A stretch of DNA of 64,000 nucleotides from Tumebacillus amylolyticus (GTDB lineage: Bacteria > Bacillota > Bacilli > Tumebacillales > Tumebacillaceae): NCBI RefSeq assembly GCF_016722965.1, contig NZ_JAEQNB010000003.1, positions 496,001-560,000 on the forward strand, read 5' to 3'. The position numbers were made by a program, and so were the translations under genes. This document shows positions 15,283 to 23,195 of the stretch, piece by piece. Within the stretch, counting starts at the first letter, position 1. Every line of letters starts with the position of its first letter. The notes beneath the pieces are model-generated. The model had not been told where the DNA came from. It saw only the letters and a program-made list of their open reading frames with translations, and did not search any database.

Positions 15283-16490
15283 TAGGCTTCGTACGCTCCG
15301 ACCACGACGGACGCCGTGTTGCCGCCGAATGCGAACGAGTTGGAGAGAATCGTCTTGACCGCTTGGTGACGGACTTCGTTCGGGACGAAGTCAAAGCCTT
15401 CCTCGAGCGGTTTCGACGAGTTGATCGTCGCCGGGAGGAAGTGGTGGTACAGCGCGAGAACCGAGGTCACGAATTCAACCGCACCCGCCGTGCCAAGCGT
15501 GTGGCCGAGCTGGGATTTGGACGAAGAGATCGGCACTTGCTTCGCGCGCTCCCCGAACACTTCTTGGATCGCATGCAACTCCATCGAATCGTTGTACGGC
15601 GTACCGGTGCCGTGTGCGTTGATGTAGTCGATGTCTTCCGGGCTCAACCCTGCATCGCGCAGAGCTGCCAGCATCGAACGAATCGCGCCGCCGCCCTTCG
15701 GGTCCGGCGAAGTGGCATGGTACGCATCGTTGGAGATGCCGTAGCCGAGCACTTCAGCGTAGATGCGAGCGCCGCGAGCCAGCGCGTGTTCCAGTTCTTC
15801 GACGATGACGATCGCCGATGCTTCGCCCAGCGTCAGACCGTCGCGGTCTTCGTTGAACGGACGGCAGGTCGATTTGGACAGAGATTTCAGAACGGTGAAA
15901 CCGCTGAACGAAATCGCCGAGTACGGGTCGACGCCGCCTGCGATCATCACGTCCGCTTTGCCGTCACGGATATAGTCGGTCGCGCAACCGATGGCGTTCC
16001 CGCCTGCTGCACACGCCGTTACGACTGTGGACAGCGGACCGCGCACATCGAATTCCTTCGCCACGTTGCCGGCGATCGCCGACGTCGGGACGTTGAGGAT
16101 GTATTCGTGACGAGCGACGCCGGTCGCTTTTTTCTCCCGATAAAAACGCTCGCGGGCGTTGACGCCGCCAAGCGACGTCGCGATGGAGACGCCCGTGCGG
16201 AAACGGTTCAGTTGCGCAGACGACAAGCCTGCATCTTCCACCGCCATTTTCGCAGCGGCGACTGCCGTTTGGGTGGTTTCGTCGTACGAACTCCACTCCG
16301 TCACGTCAAACTTCTCCGGTGAGAAGCCTTTGATTTCAGCCCCCGATTGGAACGGATAACGCTCGATCTCCACGAGGGACTTGAGCGGCGCGGTACCGCA
16401 ACGGCCGGTCAGGAGGCCGTCGAGGAACTCTTCCTTGCCGTTGCCGATGGCGGACAGGACGCCGATCCCGGTGATCACAATTCGTCTCAC
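15282..16490 (-). CDS. Ketosynthase alpha (FabF-like, catalytically complete)
   Basis: 402-residue beta-ketoacyl-ACP synthase of the FabF/KS-alpha type. The catalytic triad is intact: Cys160 in VVTACAAGG, His293 in NAHGTGT, His330 in SQLGHTLGTAG, with Lys325. It catalyses decarboxylative condensation of malonyl-ACP with an acyl chain. The start is taken at the GTG 16488-16490, which has GGGGGTG six bases upstream and yields the usual MRRIVITGIG terminus; an in-frame GTG three codons earlier abuts the ribosome site. It is paired with an inactive homologue in the same operon, as in KS/CLF heterodimers of type II polyketide synthases. Confidence 0.85.
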   Translation of the reverse strand: MRRIVITGIGVLSAIGNGKEEFLDGLLTGRCGTAPLKSLVEIERYPFQSGAEIKGFSPEKFDVTEWSSYDETTQTAVAAAKMAVEDAGLSSAQLNRFRTGVSIATSLGGVNARERFYREKKATGVARHEYILNVPTSAIAGNVAKEFDVRGPLSTVVTACAAGGNAIGCATDYIRDGKADVMIAGGVDPYSAISFSGFTVLKSLSKSTCRPFNEDRDGLTLGEASAIVIVEELEHALARGARIYAEVLGYGISNDAYHATSPDPKGGGAIRSMLAALRDAGLSPEDIDYINAHGTGTPYNDSMELHAIQEVFGERAKQVPISSSKSQLGHTLGTAGAVEFVTSVLALYHHFLPATINSSKPLEEGFDFVPNEVRHQAVKTILSNSFAFGGNTASVVVGAYEA

Positions 16491-16508
16491 TCTCTGCACC
16501 CCCTGGTT

Positions 16509-16766
16509 TTACTGTTCCGAACGGTTCGCTCGGATGAACTCGCAAATGCGGTCGACCGATTGGAAAATGTCCATGTCGTCGTCGCCGATGGTCACTTCAA
16601 ATTGCTTGCCGATCGCGATGACCAATTCCAGCGCGTCGATGGAGTCGAGGCCCAGACCTTCGCCGAACAGCGGGGCTGCGTTTTCGATCTCGTCGGCCGT
16701 CACGTCGAGGTCCAGACGCGCGATGATGCATTCTTTGACTTGCGTTTCGAGGGTTGCCGTCGTCAT
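16509..16766 (-). CDS. Acyl carrier protein (copy 1)
   Basis: 85-residue acidic carrier protein. The phosphopantetheine attachment motif GLGLDSIDALEL carries Ser42. It shuttles the growing acyl chain between the operon's enzymes. Its second half is almost identical to the neighbouring carrier protein, while the first 30 residues differ more, suggesting a recent tandem duplication. GGGAGG precedes the ATG. It lies 18 bases upstream of the ketosynthase start. Confidence 0.9.
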   Translation of the reverse strand: MTTATLETQVKECIIARLDLDVTADEIENAAPLFGEGLGLDSIDALELVIAIGKQFEVTIGDDDMDIFQSVDRICEFIRANRSEQ

Positions 16767-16780
16767 GGTTGGTGCCTCCC

Positions 16781-17041
16781 TTACAGTTCCGGGCGAGCGG
16801 AACGGATGAATTCGCAGATGCGGTTTACCGATTGGAAAATGTCCATGTCATCGTCGCCGATGGTTACTTCGAATTGCTTGCCGATCGCGATGACCAGTTC
16901 CAGTGCGTCGATGGAGTCGAGGCCCAGACCTTCGCCGAACAGCGGGGCTGCGTCTTCGATCTCTTCCACGGTGACGTCAAGGTCCAAGCGGTCGATGATG
17001 CATTGCTTGACTTGTTGTTCGAGGGTTTTCGTCGTTTCCAT
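16781..17041 (-). CDS. Acyl carrier protein (copy 2)
   Basis: 86-residue paralogue of copy 1 with Ser43 in the same GLGLDSIDALEL motif. Shared stretches include LFGEGLGLDSIDALELVIAI and the tail DDDMDIFQSVNRICEFIR. AAGGAGG precedes the ATG. Two carrier proteins in one operon are a regular feature of aryl-polyene-type and other highly reducing type II synthases; division of labour between them is unknown. Confidence 0.9.
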   Translation of the reverse strand: METTKTLEQQVKQCIIDRLDLDVTVEEIEDAAPLFGEGLGLDSIDALELVIAIGKQFEVTIGDDDMDIFQSVNRICEFIRSARPEL

Positions 17042-17072
17042 TGTGGTAGTGCCTCCTTGGGAGATGCAAAGT

Positions 17073-17819
17073 TTAGACGGACAGGCCGCCGTCGATGGCG
17101 ATGATTTGGCCGGTGATGTACTGGCCTTGATCCGATGCGAGGAATACCGCCATGTTGGCGATGTCTTCCGGCTTGCCGAATTTTTTCAGCGGGATCATGT
17201 CGTAGTATTCTTTGGTTTTCTTCTCGGAGAAGATCGCCGTCATATCCGTTTCGATGAAGCCCGGTGCCAAGGCGTTGACGGTGATGCCAAACCCGGCAAG
17301 TTCTTTGGAGAGGACGCGGGTCAGACCGTTCAGGCCCGCTTTGGTGGTCGCGTACGCCGCTTGGCCGGGAATGCCGGAGAGCGAGGCGACGGAGGAGATG
17401 TTGACGATGCGGCCGCATTTTTTCTCAATCATCGGACGCAGGGACGCTTTGATGCAGTTGTAGACGCCCGTCAAGTTGACGTTGAGCGACTGCTCCCACT
17501 CGTCCGGTTTGGTCATCATCAAGAATTTCGGCAACAGGATGCCGGCGTTGTTGACGAGGATGTCGATGCCGCCGAAGCGTTCGACCGTTGCCTTCGCCAT
17601 CGCTTCCATCGCTTCTCTGTCATCGACAGACGCTTGGAAGAGCAGGACGTTGGTCAAGCCTTTGGATGCAAGCAACTCTTTGACTTCTTCCGCCGCTTCG
17701 GTGCCGCTGCGGTAGTTGATGACCACGTTGGCGCCCGCTTCCGCCATCGAGATGGCGATTTGCCGCCCGATGCCGCGGGACGATCCGGTGATGATCGCCG
17801 TTTTGCCTTGAAGCAACAT
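17073..17819 (-). CDS. fabG: 3-oxoacyl-ACP reductase (FabG-type ketoreductase)
   Basis: 248-residue short-chain dehydrogenase. It has the NADP-binding TGSSRGIG (11-18), NNAG (90-93), the catalytic Ser around 142-143 in NISSV, and the YxxxK pair at Tyr156 and Lys160. It reduces beta-ketoacyl-ACP to beta-hydroxyacyl-ACP. GAGGAGG precedes the ATG. Position between the inactive ketosynthase and the carrier proteins fits the reductive step of the operon. The symbol names the family; it may not be the housekeeping FabG. Confidence 0.9.
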   Translation of the reverse strand: MLLQGKTAIITGSSRGIGRQIAISMAEAGANVVINYRSGTEAAEEVKELLASKGLTNVLLFQASVDDREAMEAMAKATVERFGGIDILVNNAGILLPKFLMMTKPDEWEQSLNVNLTGVYNCIKASLRPMIEKKCGRIVNISSVASLSGIPGQAAYATTKAGLNGLTRVLSKELAGFGITVNALAPGFIETDMTAIFSEKKTKEYYDMIPLKKFGKPEDIANMAVFLASDQGQYITGQIIAIDGGLSV

Positions 17820-17832
17820 GTGTACGCCTCCT

Positions 17833-18969
17833 CTATGCTCTCTTCAACACGACGGAGACTTGGTTCCCGCCGATTTCCACGCCGTTGACCAGTACGTGGG
17901 TCAACGCTTTTTCCCCGCTCGGGAGGGATTGCTTGTCCAAGAACAGAGCCCCTGCAACCGTTGCAATCGCGTGGGAAGCGCCGAACGTTTCGCCGATCTG
18001 GTCTTTCAGGTTCAACTGCGGGATGTTCGCCGCCGCCTCTCCGAAGACCGTCTGGATCGCGGTTGCTTCCGCCGTGTCGAACGATTGGTTGCCATTCGCT
18101 GCGACGAGGATCAAGTCGATGTCGGACGGCGCGAGGCCCGCTTCGGTCAGCGCTTGGTTCATCGCGTAGGCGAACGATTCGCCGGAGGTGTCCGCTTTGG
18201 TAAATTCTTGGCTCAAGTTCGGATCACAAGCGATGCCGTAGGAGAGCACTTCTGCGTAGAGGTGCGCGCCGCGAGCTTGTGCCGATTCCAACGTCTCCAT
18301 GAACATGCCGCCGATGCCTTCGCCGAGACGCATGCCAACTCCATGCTCGTCGATCACCGCCATGTCCGCGACGGCGTATGCTTTGGCCGCGTTCGCGTGC
18401 ATTTCGTCCACGCCGCCTGCGATCAATTGCTCAACACGACCGGAACGGATCAGGTCGAGGCCGTACGTGATGCCCGGAATCCCGGTCAACGTCGTGGTCG
18501 GGCCTTTGGTCTGGAAGCGAATCGCAACTTGACCTTGAGCCGCGTTCAGGACGGTGTTCGGGAACACGAGCGGAGATGCTTCCGCCGGGCCGACATCGAT
18601 GATCTGTTGCGTGAACACGTTCGTGGAATGCCACGAGCCAAACGACGTATTCAAGATCAGGCCGACGCTCTCGCCGACTTCCGCCAATTGCTCGCGGGTC
18701 AAGCCTGCGTCCTCGACGACCAATTGCACACCTGCAATGTTTAACTTGGTAAAGCGGTCCATGCGTCGAACGGCGCTTTTTTCCAAAACTCCGGTGAACG
18801 CTTCGTCGGCCACTTCCCCTGCATACACGTCTTCGCCTTCTTCGGTGGTGAAACGAGTAACTTTCGAAATCCCGCTGGAACCGGTGTTGAGGCCATCGAG
18901 GAATGCTTCCTTGCCCGTCCCGATGGAAGAGACCACTCCGAGGCCGGTGAGAACAACCCGCTTGCTCAT
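17833..18969 (-). CDS. Inactive ketosynthase homologue (KS-beta / chain-length-factor-like)
   Basis: 378-residue thiolase-fold protein clearly related to FabF but without the active site. Where FabF has a Cys-containing TACAAGG, this protein has TLTGIPGITYG (around 161-170); the HGTGT motif is replaced by ANGNQSFDTA and the GHTxG motif by IGETFGASH. Loss of all three catalytic positions with retention of the fold is the hallmark of a chain-length factor, which dimerises with KS-alpha and shapes the product tunnel. Its start overlaps the dehydratase stop by four bases (ATGA), indicating coupling. The polyketide role is inferred. Confidence 0.8.
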   Translation of the reverse strand: MSKRVVLTGLGVVSSIGTGKEAFLDGLNTGSSGISKVTRFTTEEGEDVYAGEVADEAFTGVLEKSAVRRMDRFTKLNIAGVQLVVEDAGLTREQLAEVGESVGLILNTSFGSWHSTNVFTQQIIDVGPAEASPLVFPNTVLNAAQGQVAIRFQTKGPTTTLTGIPGITYGLDLIRSGRVEQLIAGGVDEMHANAAKAYAVADMAVIDEHGVGMRLGEGIGGMFMETLESAQARGAHLYAEVLSYGIACDPNLSQEFTKADTSGESFAYAMNQALTEAGLAPSDIDLILVAANGNQSFDTAEATAIQTVFGEAAANIPQLNLKDQIGETFGASHAIATVAGALFLDKQSLPSGEKALTHVLVNGVEIGGNQVSVVLKRA

Positions 18970-19391
18970 TCTGCTAACGCCTCCTCAAATTCCATGTAAT
19001 ACGTGATCTGCGCACGAGCGACTTCTTTGCCGTCAACGCGTGCGGTGACCTGCACTTTTGCGAAAGCTCCTGCTTTTTGGAGATTGATCGCCTCGGTAAC
19101 CAACTGGTCGCCGGGGCGCACAAACCCGAGGAATTTCACTTTGTCGATGCCGGCGATGTAGCCGTTTTTCGCCTTCGGATACATCATCGCCCCTGCTTGT
19201 GACATGGCTTCGATGATCAACACCCCCGGCATGACCGGGTTGTTCGGAAAATGGCCCATGAAAAACGCTTCGTTGATCGTCACGTTTTTGTACGCAACCG
19301 CACGTTGCAACGGTTCCACTTCCAACACGCGGTCCACCAACAGGAACGGATATCGTTGGTTGATGCGCTCTTGAATTTCCAAGATGTCCAT
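18966..19391 (-). CDS. fabZ: FabZ-type 3-hydroxyacyl-ACP dehydratase
   Basis: 141-residue hot-dog dehydratase. The FabZ motif GHFPNNPVMPGVLIIEAMSQ is present with catalytic His47 and Glu61; RYPFLLVDRVLE at the N-terminus is also typical. It removes water from beta-hydroxyacyl-ACP to give an enoyl-ACP. It is the first gene of the seven-gene operon, which lacks an enoyl reductase, so products could keep their double bonds. An additional housekeeping fabZ is expected elsewhere in the genome. Confidence 0.9.
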   Translation of the reverse strand: MDILEIQERINQRYPFLLVDRVLEVEPLQRAVAYKNVTINEAFFMGHFPNNPVMPGVLIIEAMSQAGAMMYPKAKNGYIAGIDKVKFLGFVRPGDQLVTEAINLQKAGAFAKVQVTARVDGKEVARAQITYYMEFEEALAE

Positions 19392-19482
19392 CGTTTCACC
19401 CTTCCCCCAAGTAGAGCTATGTACTTTACATTTGAGTATACCAAACGCAAACTACATTTAATTTACATGACTGCTGAATACA

Positions 19483-19511
19483 ATTATCCGAGGATTATCA
19501 ACCAATGTCAA
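19483..19511 (-). promoter_or_regulatory. Strong sigma-A promoter of the type II PKS-like operon
   Basis: On the minus strand a perfect TTGACA (19506-19511), 17-base spacer and GATAAT (19483-19488), leaving a leader of about 85 bases before the dehydratase start. An imperfect inverted repeat TTAACTAGACTAA (19529-19541) lies just upstream of the -35 element and could be a regulator site. Confidence 0.75.
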
Positions 19512-19562
19512 TGCAGATGGATTAAACATTAACTAGACTAACTTGGTAATGAGAAAGAAACT

Positions 19563-19597
19563 AAAAAACACCTCGTTCGCAATTGCGAACGAGGTGT
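19563..19597 (-). terminator. Rho-independent terminator (perfect palindrome)
   Basis: A 30-base perfect palindrome centred on CGCAATTGCG, with six T on the minus strand. It ends the small gene at 19608-19853 before the PKS-like promoter. Confidence 0.9.
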
Positions 19598-19607
19598 CGG
19601 GTAAAAA

Positions 19608-19853
19608 TCAGGAGCCTTGGATGGCTTTCAGTTTGACCTTGGTGATGCGTCCCAAGGGGATCTTGATCTGAGAAACTCGGTAGCCTTCGTGTTTGAGTTC
19701 TTCAACATACAGGTGTCGGAAGTACACGAAGTTGAGTTCAAGCGTGTCTTTTCGGCCCTCCACGATCTCCAGTAGGGCGGCGCGAATCTCGTCGTCGAGG
19801 AACAGTTCCAGTTTGACTTCTCGAATCCGGGTCTTGCCCACACCTTCCGCCAT
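19608..19853 (-). CDS. Small hypothetical protein (81 aa)
   Basis: Soluble protein of mixed charge with a strand-like pattern (REVKLELFLDDEIRAALLEIVEGRKDTLELNFVYFRHLYVEELKHEGYRVSQIKIPLGRI). No Cys, no membrane segment, no family recognised. The ATG at 19851-19853 has GGGAGGTG upstream; an in-frame ATG three codons earlier lies inside that ribosome site. It has its own terminator and follows the dtd terminator, so it is probably monocistronic. Confidence 0.6.
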   Translation of the reverse strand: MAEGVGKTRIREVKLELFLDDEIRAALLEIVEGRKDTLELNFVYFRHLYVEELKHEGYRVSQIKIPLGRITKVKLKAIQGS

Positions 19854-19895
19854 TCGCCGCACCTCCCTCTCTTGTTACTCCTACTCCGAGGGGAC

Positions 19896-19927
19896 AAAAA
19901 AAAGACCGCGTGGAAGTCGCGGTCTTC
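19896..19927 (-). terminator. Rho-independent terminator of dtd
   Basis: AAGACCGCG and CGCGGTCTT form a perfect stem with a seven-base loop; eight A on the plus strand give the T run. Confidence 0.85.
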
Positions 19928-19931
19928 TTTT

Positions 19932-20381
19932 CTAAAACGTGCGTTTGGATTCCAGCAGCAGCGTCACCGGGCCGTCGTTGATCAGTTCGACGTCCATCAT
20001 GGCGCCGAATACGCCGGTCTCGACACGTACTCCAAGGCTTCGTGCGCGCTCGTTGAAGTATTCGTACAGTTCTTTCGCTGCGTCGGGCTTGGCGGCGTCC
20101 ATGAAGTTCGGGCGGCGGCCCTTGCGGCAGTCTCCGTAGAGGGTGAACTGCGAAACGGAGAGCAACTCTCCGCCGACATCGAGCAAGGAGTGGTTCATCT
20201 TGCCCGACTCGTCTTCGAAGACGCGGAGGTTGAGCACCTTGTCCACGAGATAGTCGGCGTCCTCACGGGTGTCTTCGTGGGTAACGCCAACGAGGAGCAC
20301 GAAGCCGTGTTTGATCTCGCCGGTTACAACTCCGTCAACCGTGACGCGGCCGGAACGGGCTCGTTGTACTACGATTCTCAT
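19932..20381 (-). CDS. dtd: D-aminoacyl-tRNA deacylase
   Basis: 149-residue DTD enzyme that removes D-amino acids (and glycine from tRNA-Ala) wrongly attached to tRNA. The two catalytic signature segments are present: [21 protein letters not shown] and the C-terminal [11 protein letters not shown], which carries the Gly-Pro motif that excludes L-amino acids. Length is standard. It lies 13 bases downstream of relA, the usual neighbour in Bacillota, and ends the relA-dtd transcript with a terminator. Confidence 0.95.
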   Translation of the reverse strand: MRIVVQRARSGRVTVDGVVTGEIKHGFVLLVGVTHEDTREDADYLVDKVLNLRVFEDESGKMNHSLLDVGGELLSVSQFTLYGDCRKGRRPNFMDAAKPDAAKELYEYFNERARSLGVRVETGVFGAMMDVELINDGPVTLLLESKRTF

Positions 20382-20394
20382 CCTGTGTTGCTCC

Positions 20395-22698
20395 TTATTG
20401 CATGATCCGACGAACGGCGTAGATGTCCTTCACGCGCTTGATCTTCTCGACGACCGTGTGCAGATGGTCGACGTTGCGGATGTTGATCGAGAGCAGAATG
20501 GTCGCCATCTTGCGCTTGTCGGCACGGGCGGACACGGCGGTGATGTCGGTCTTGGTATCGGAGACCGACATCATGACTTCGGTCATCAGACCTCGGCGGT
20601 CGAGGCCGGTGACCTCGATCTCGACGTTGTACTGCGCGGTGTTGTCCATGTCCCACTCGACTTCGATCAAGCGGTTCTCTTCGTCCGCCATCACCGCTTC
20701 GAGGTTCGGGCAGTTGTTGCGGTGAATCGACACACCGCGCCCACGCGTGACAAAGCCCTTGATGTCATCACCGGGAACCGGGTTGCAGCAACGGGAGAAG
20801 CGGACCAGCATGTTGTCGATGCCCTTGACGCGGACGCCGAGCTTGCTTTTTTTCTGCTTCTTGGGTTCCTGCTTGACTTCGGGAAGCTTCACCAAATCGA
20901 CGGGCGGTGCATCCTTTTTGATCTTGTCGACCAAGCGGGTGATGACTTGGTGGGCGGAGAAACCTCCGTAGCCGACCGCTGCCATCATGTCGTCGATCTT
21001 GGTGAAGTTGAACTTGAGCGCGATCTCCTCCAAGTTCTTGTCAGACATGTACGAGGTGTCGATGCCGTGCTTTTTGACTTCACGTTCAATCGACTCGCGG
21101 CCTTTGGAGACGTTCTCTTCGCGTTTCTCGCGTTTGAACCATTGGCGGATCTTCGACTTCGCTTGCGAGGACTTGACGACTTTGATCCAGTCCTGCGACG
21201 GGCCGTAGGAGTGCTTGGACGTCATCACTTCTACGATGTCGCCCGTTTTGAGCTTGTAGTCGAGCGGAACGATCTTGCCGTTGACTTTGGCTCCGATCGT
21301 CCGGTTGCCGATGTCGGTATGGATGCGGTACGAGAAGTCGATCGGCACGGAGCCGGCGGGCAAGTTGATGACGTCGCCCTTGGGCGTGAAGACGAAGACC
21401 TCGTCGGCGAACAAGTCGAATTTCAGGGTCTCCATGAACTCTTGCGCGTCCTTGAAGTCCTGTTGCCATTCGAGAATTTCGCGGAACCAAGCCAGTTTCT
21501 GCGTGAACGAGGCGTCCTTGACTCCGGGTTGAGCGGAGGCAGAGCCTTCCTTGTCCTTGGTGTCCTTGCCGTTGGCTTTCTCAGCGCCTTCCTTGTAGAG
21601 CCAGTGCGCCGCGATGCCGTACTCGGCGGTGCGGTGCATCTCCCAGGTGCGAATCTGAATCTCCAAGGGTTCGCCGCGCGGGCCGACGACGGTGGTGTGC
21701 AGAGACTGGTACATGTTCGCCTTGGGCATGGCGATGTAGTCCTTGAAGCGGCCCGGCATCGGTTTCCACATCGTGTGGACGATGCCGAGGATCGCATAGC
21801 AGTCCTTGATGTTGTTGACGATGATGCGCACCGCAAGCAGGTCGTAGATTTCGTTGAACTGCTTGTTGTAGTTCGTCATCTTGCGGTAGATCGAGTAGAG
21901 ATGTTTCGCACGCCCGGAGAGATCGGCTTTGATGTCGAGCTCGCCCATTTTTTCCTTGACGGCGTCGATGACTTCTTGCACGTAATCTTCGCGCTCACGG
22001 CGTTTTTTCGCCATGAGGTTGACGATGCGGTAGTACTGCTGCGGGTTCATATAGCGAAGCGAAATGTCCTCAAGCTCCCACTTGATCGTGGAGATCCCCA
22101 GACGGTGCGCCAGCGGCGCATAGATCTCCAAGGTCTCGGTCGCGATGCGAACTTGCTTCTCCGTCGGTTGGTGTTTCAGCGTCCGCATGTTGTGCAGGCG
22201 GTCCGCCAGTTTGATGAGGATGACGCGGATGTCCTTGGCCATGGCCATGAACATCTTGCGGAGATTTTCCGCTTGCGCCTCTTCCTTGGTTTCAAACTTG
22301 ATCCGTTCGAGCTTCGTCACTCCATCGACGAGTGCGGCCACCTCAGGCCCAAATTTCTCGGCCATCTGTTGGGAGGTCATGTCGCAATCTTCGACGACGT
22401 CGTGCAGAAGTGCTGCAGACAGCGTAACCGCATCCAGTTCGAGACCTGAAAGGATCTCGGCGACAGCAACCGGATGCATGATGTACGGTTCCCCGGAACG
22501 GCGGGTCTGGCCCCGATGTGCCAGTTCGGCTACCTCGTACGCGCGGCGAAGCATCGCCACATCGTCCGGGGTGCCGTACCGGCTCACTTTTTCAATCAGG
22601 CGCTCAATGCCCACCGGGTCTTTTTTCTCCACCATGTCAGGTTCCGGGGTGCCGGACGTCTCCGGTTTATCAGTACTGAATGAGTGAGAAGACATCAT
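20395..22698 (-). CDS. relA: Bifunctional (p)ppGpp synthetase/hydrolase RelA/SpoT
   Basis: 767-residue long RSH protein controlling the stringent response. The HD hydrolase domain ([11 protein letters not shown], His99-Asp100), synthetase domain ([38 protein letters not shown]), TGS domain ([16 protein letters not shown]) and C-terminal zinc-finger-like and ACT regions ([16 protein letters not shown]) are all present, so both activities are expected. The ATG at 22698 overlaps the end of apt by 29 bases and has a weak AAGGG; a start at Met22 would remove the overlap but has no ribosome site. Confidence 0.95.
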   Translation of the reverse strand: MMSSHSFSTDKPETSGTPEPDMVEKKDPVGIERLIEKVSRYGTPDDVAMLRRAYEVAELAHRGQTRRSGEPYIMHPVAVAEILSGLELDAVTLSAALLHDVVEDCDMTSQQMAEKFGPEVAALVDGVTKLERIKFETKEEAQAENLRKMFMAMAKDIRVILIKLADRLHNMRTLKHQPTEKQVRIATETLEIYAPLAHRLGISTIKWELEDISLRYMNPQQYYRIVNLMAKKRREREDYVQEVIDAVKEKMGELDIKADLSGRAKHLYSIYRKMTNYNKQFNEIYDLLAVRIIVNNIKDCYAILGIVHTMWKPMPGRFKDYIAMPKANMYQSLHTTVVGPRGEPLEIQIRTWEMHRTAEYGIAAHWLYKEGAEKANGKDTKDKEGSASAQPGVKDASFTQKLAWFREILEWQQDFKDAQEFMETLKFDLFADEVFVFTPKGDVINLPAGSVPIDFSYRIHTDIGNRTIGAKVNGKIVPLDYKLKTGDIVEVMTSKHSYGPSQDWIKVVKSSQAKSKIRQWFKREKREENVSKGRESIEREVKKHGIDTSYMSDKNLEEIALKFNFTKIDDMMAAVGYGGFSAHQVITRLVDKIKKDAPPVDLVKLPEVKQEPKKQKKSKLGVRVKGIDNMLVRFSRCCNPVPGDDIKGFVTRGRGVSIHRNNCPNLEAVMADEENRLIEVEWDMDNTAQYNVEIEVTGLDRRGLMTEVMMSVSDTKTDITAVSARADKRKMATILLSINIRNVDHLHTVVEKIKRVKDIYAVRRIMQ

Positions 22699-23182
22699 AC
22701 CCTTCGATCTTCTCCCGACCGTTGAGGTAGGTCAGTTCGATCAAGAAGCAAACCCCGACGACAATACCGCCGAGCTTCTCAACGAGCTGAATCGTGGAAC
22801 CGATCGTCCCCCCTGTCGCGAGCAGGTCGTCGGCGATGATCACGCGCTGACCCGGTTGGATCGCGTCGGTGTGGATTTCCAGAGAGTCCTTGCCGTATTC
22901 CAGCGAGTAGTCTTGGGAGATCGTTTCATGCGGGAGCTTGCCCGGCTTGCGAATCGGCACGAAGCCCGCTTCCATCGCGTACGCCATCGGAGCTGCGAGC
23001 AAGAAGCCGCGGGATTCCGGACCTGCGATGATGTCTGCGTTGCGCTCGACGGCGAAGTCTTTGAATTGCTCGATGGCGGCACGGAAAGCCGGGCCGTCCT
23101 TGAGCAGGGTGGTGATGTCTTTGAAACGAATACCCGGAGACGGGAAGTCAGGGATTACGCGGATTTTGTCTTTGAAGTTCAT
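22670..23182 (-). CDS. apt: Adenine phosphoribosyltransferase
   Basis: 170-residue purine salvage enzyme making AMP from adenine and PRPP. The PRPP-binding loop [16 protein letters not shown] is clear, as are [21 protein letters not shown] at the N-terminus and [18 protein letters not shown]. The ATG at 23180-23182 has AGGAGG nine bases upstream; the open frame extends further into sequence overlapping recJ and is rejected. Order recJ-apt-relA is conserved in Bacillota. Confidence 0.95.
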   Translation of the reverse strand: MNFKDKIRVIPDFPSPGIRFKDITTLLKDGPAFRAAIEQFKDFAVERNADIIAGPESRGFLLAAPMAYAMEAGFVPIRKPGKLPHETISQDYSLEYGKDSLEIHTDAIQPGQRVIIADDLLATGGTIGSTIQLVEKLGGIVVGVCFLIELTYLNGREKIEGYDVFSLIQY

Positions 23183-23195
23183 GTGTGAAGTCCTC

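Noticed and set aside
16347-17888. A 513-residue open frame on the plus strand across the ketosynthase, ACP and fabG genes
   Set aside because: Composition and repeats mirror the duplicated ACP genes in antisense; no start signal.
19529-19541. TTAACTAGACTAA as a FapR-type operator
   Set aside because: The half-sites resemble fatty-acid regulator boxes only loosely and the position is upstream of -35; recorded as a possible site but not called as FapR.
20269-22449. A 726-residue open frame on the plus strand
   Set aside because: It is the antisense shadow of relA, which has complete domains; such long shadows arise from the GC-biased third codon positions here.
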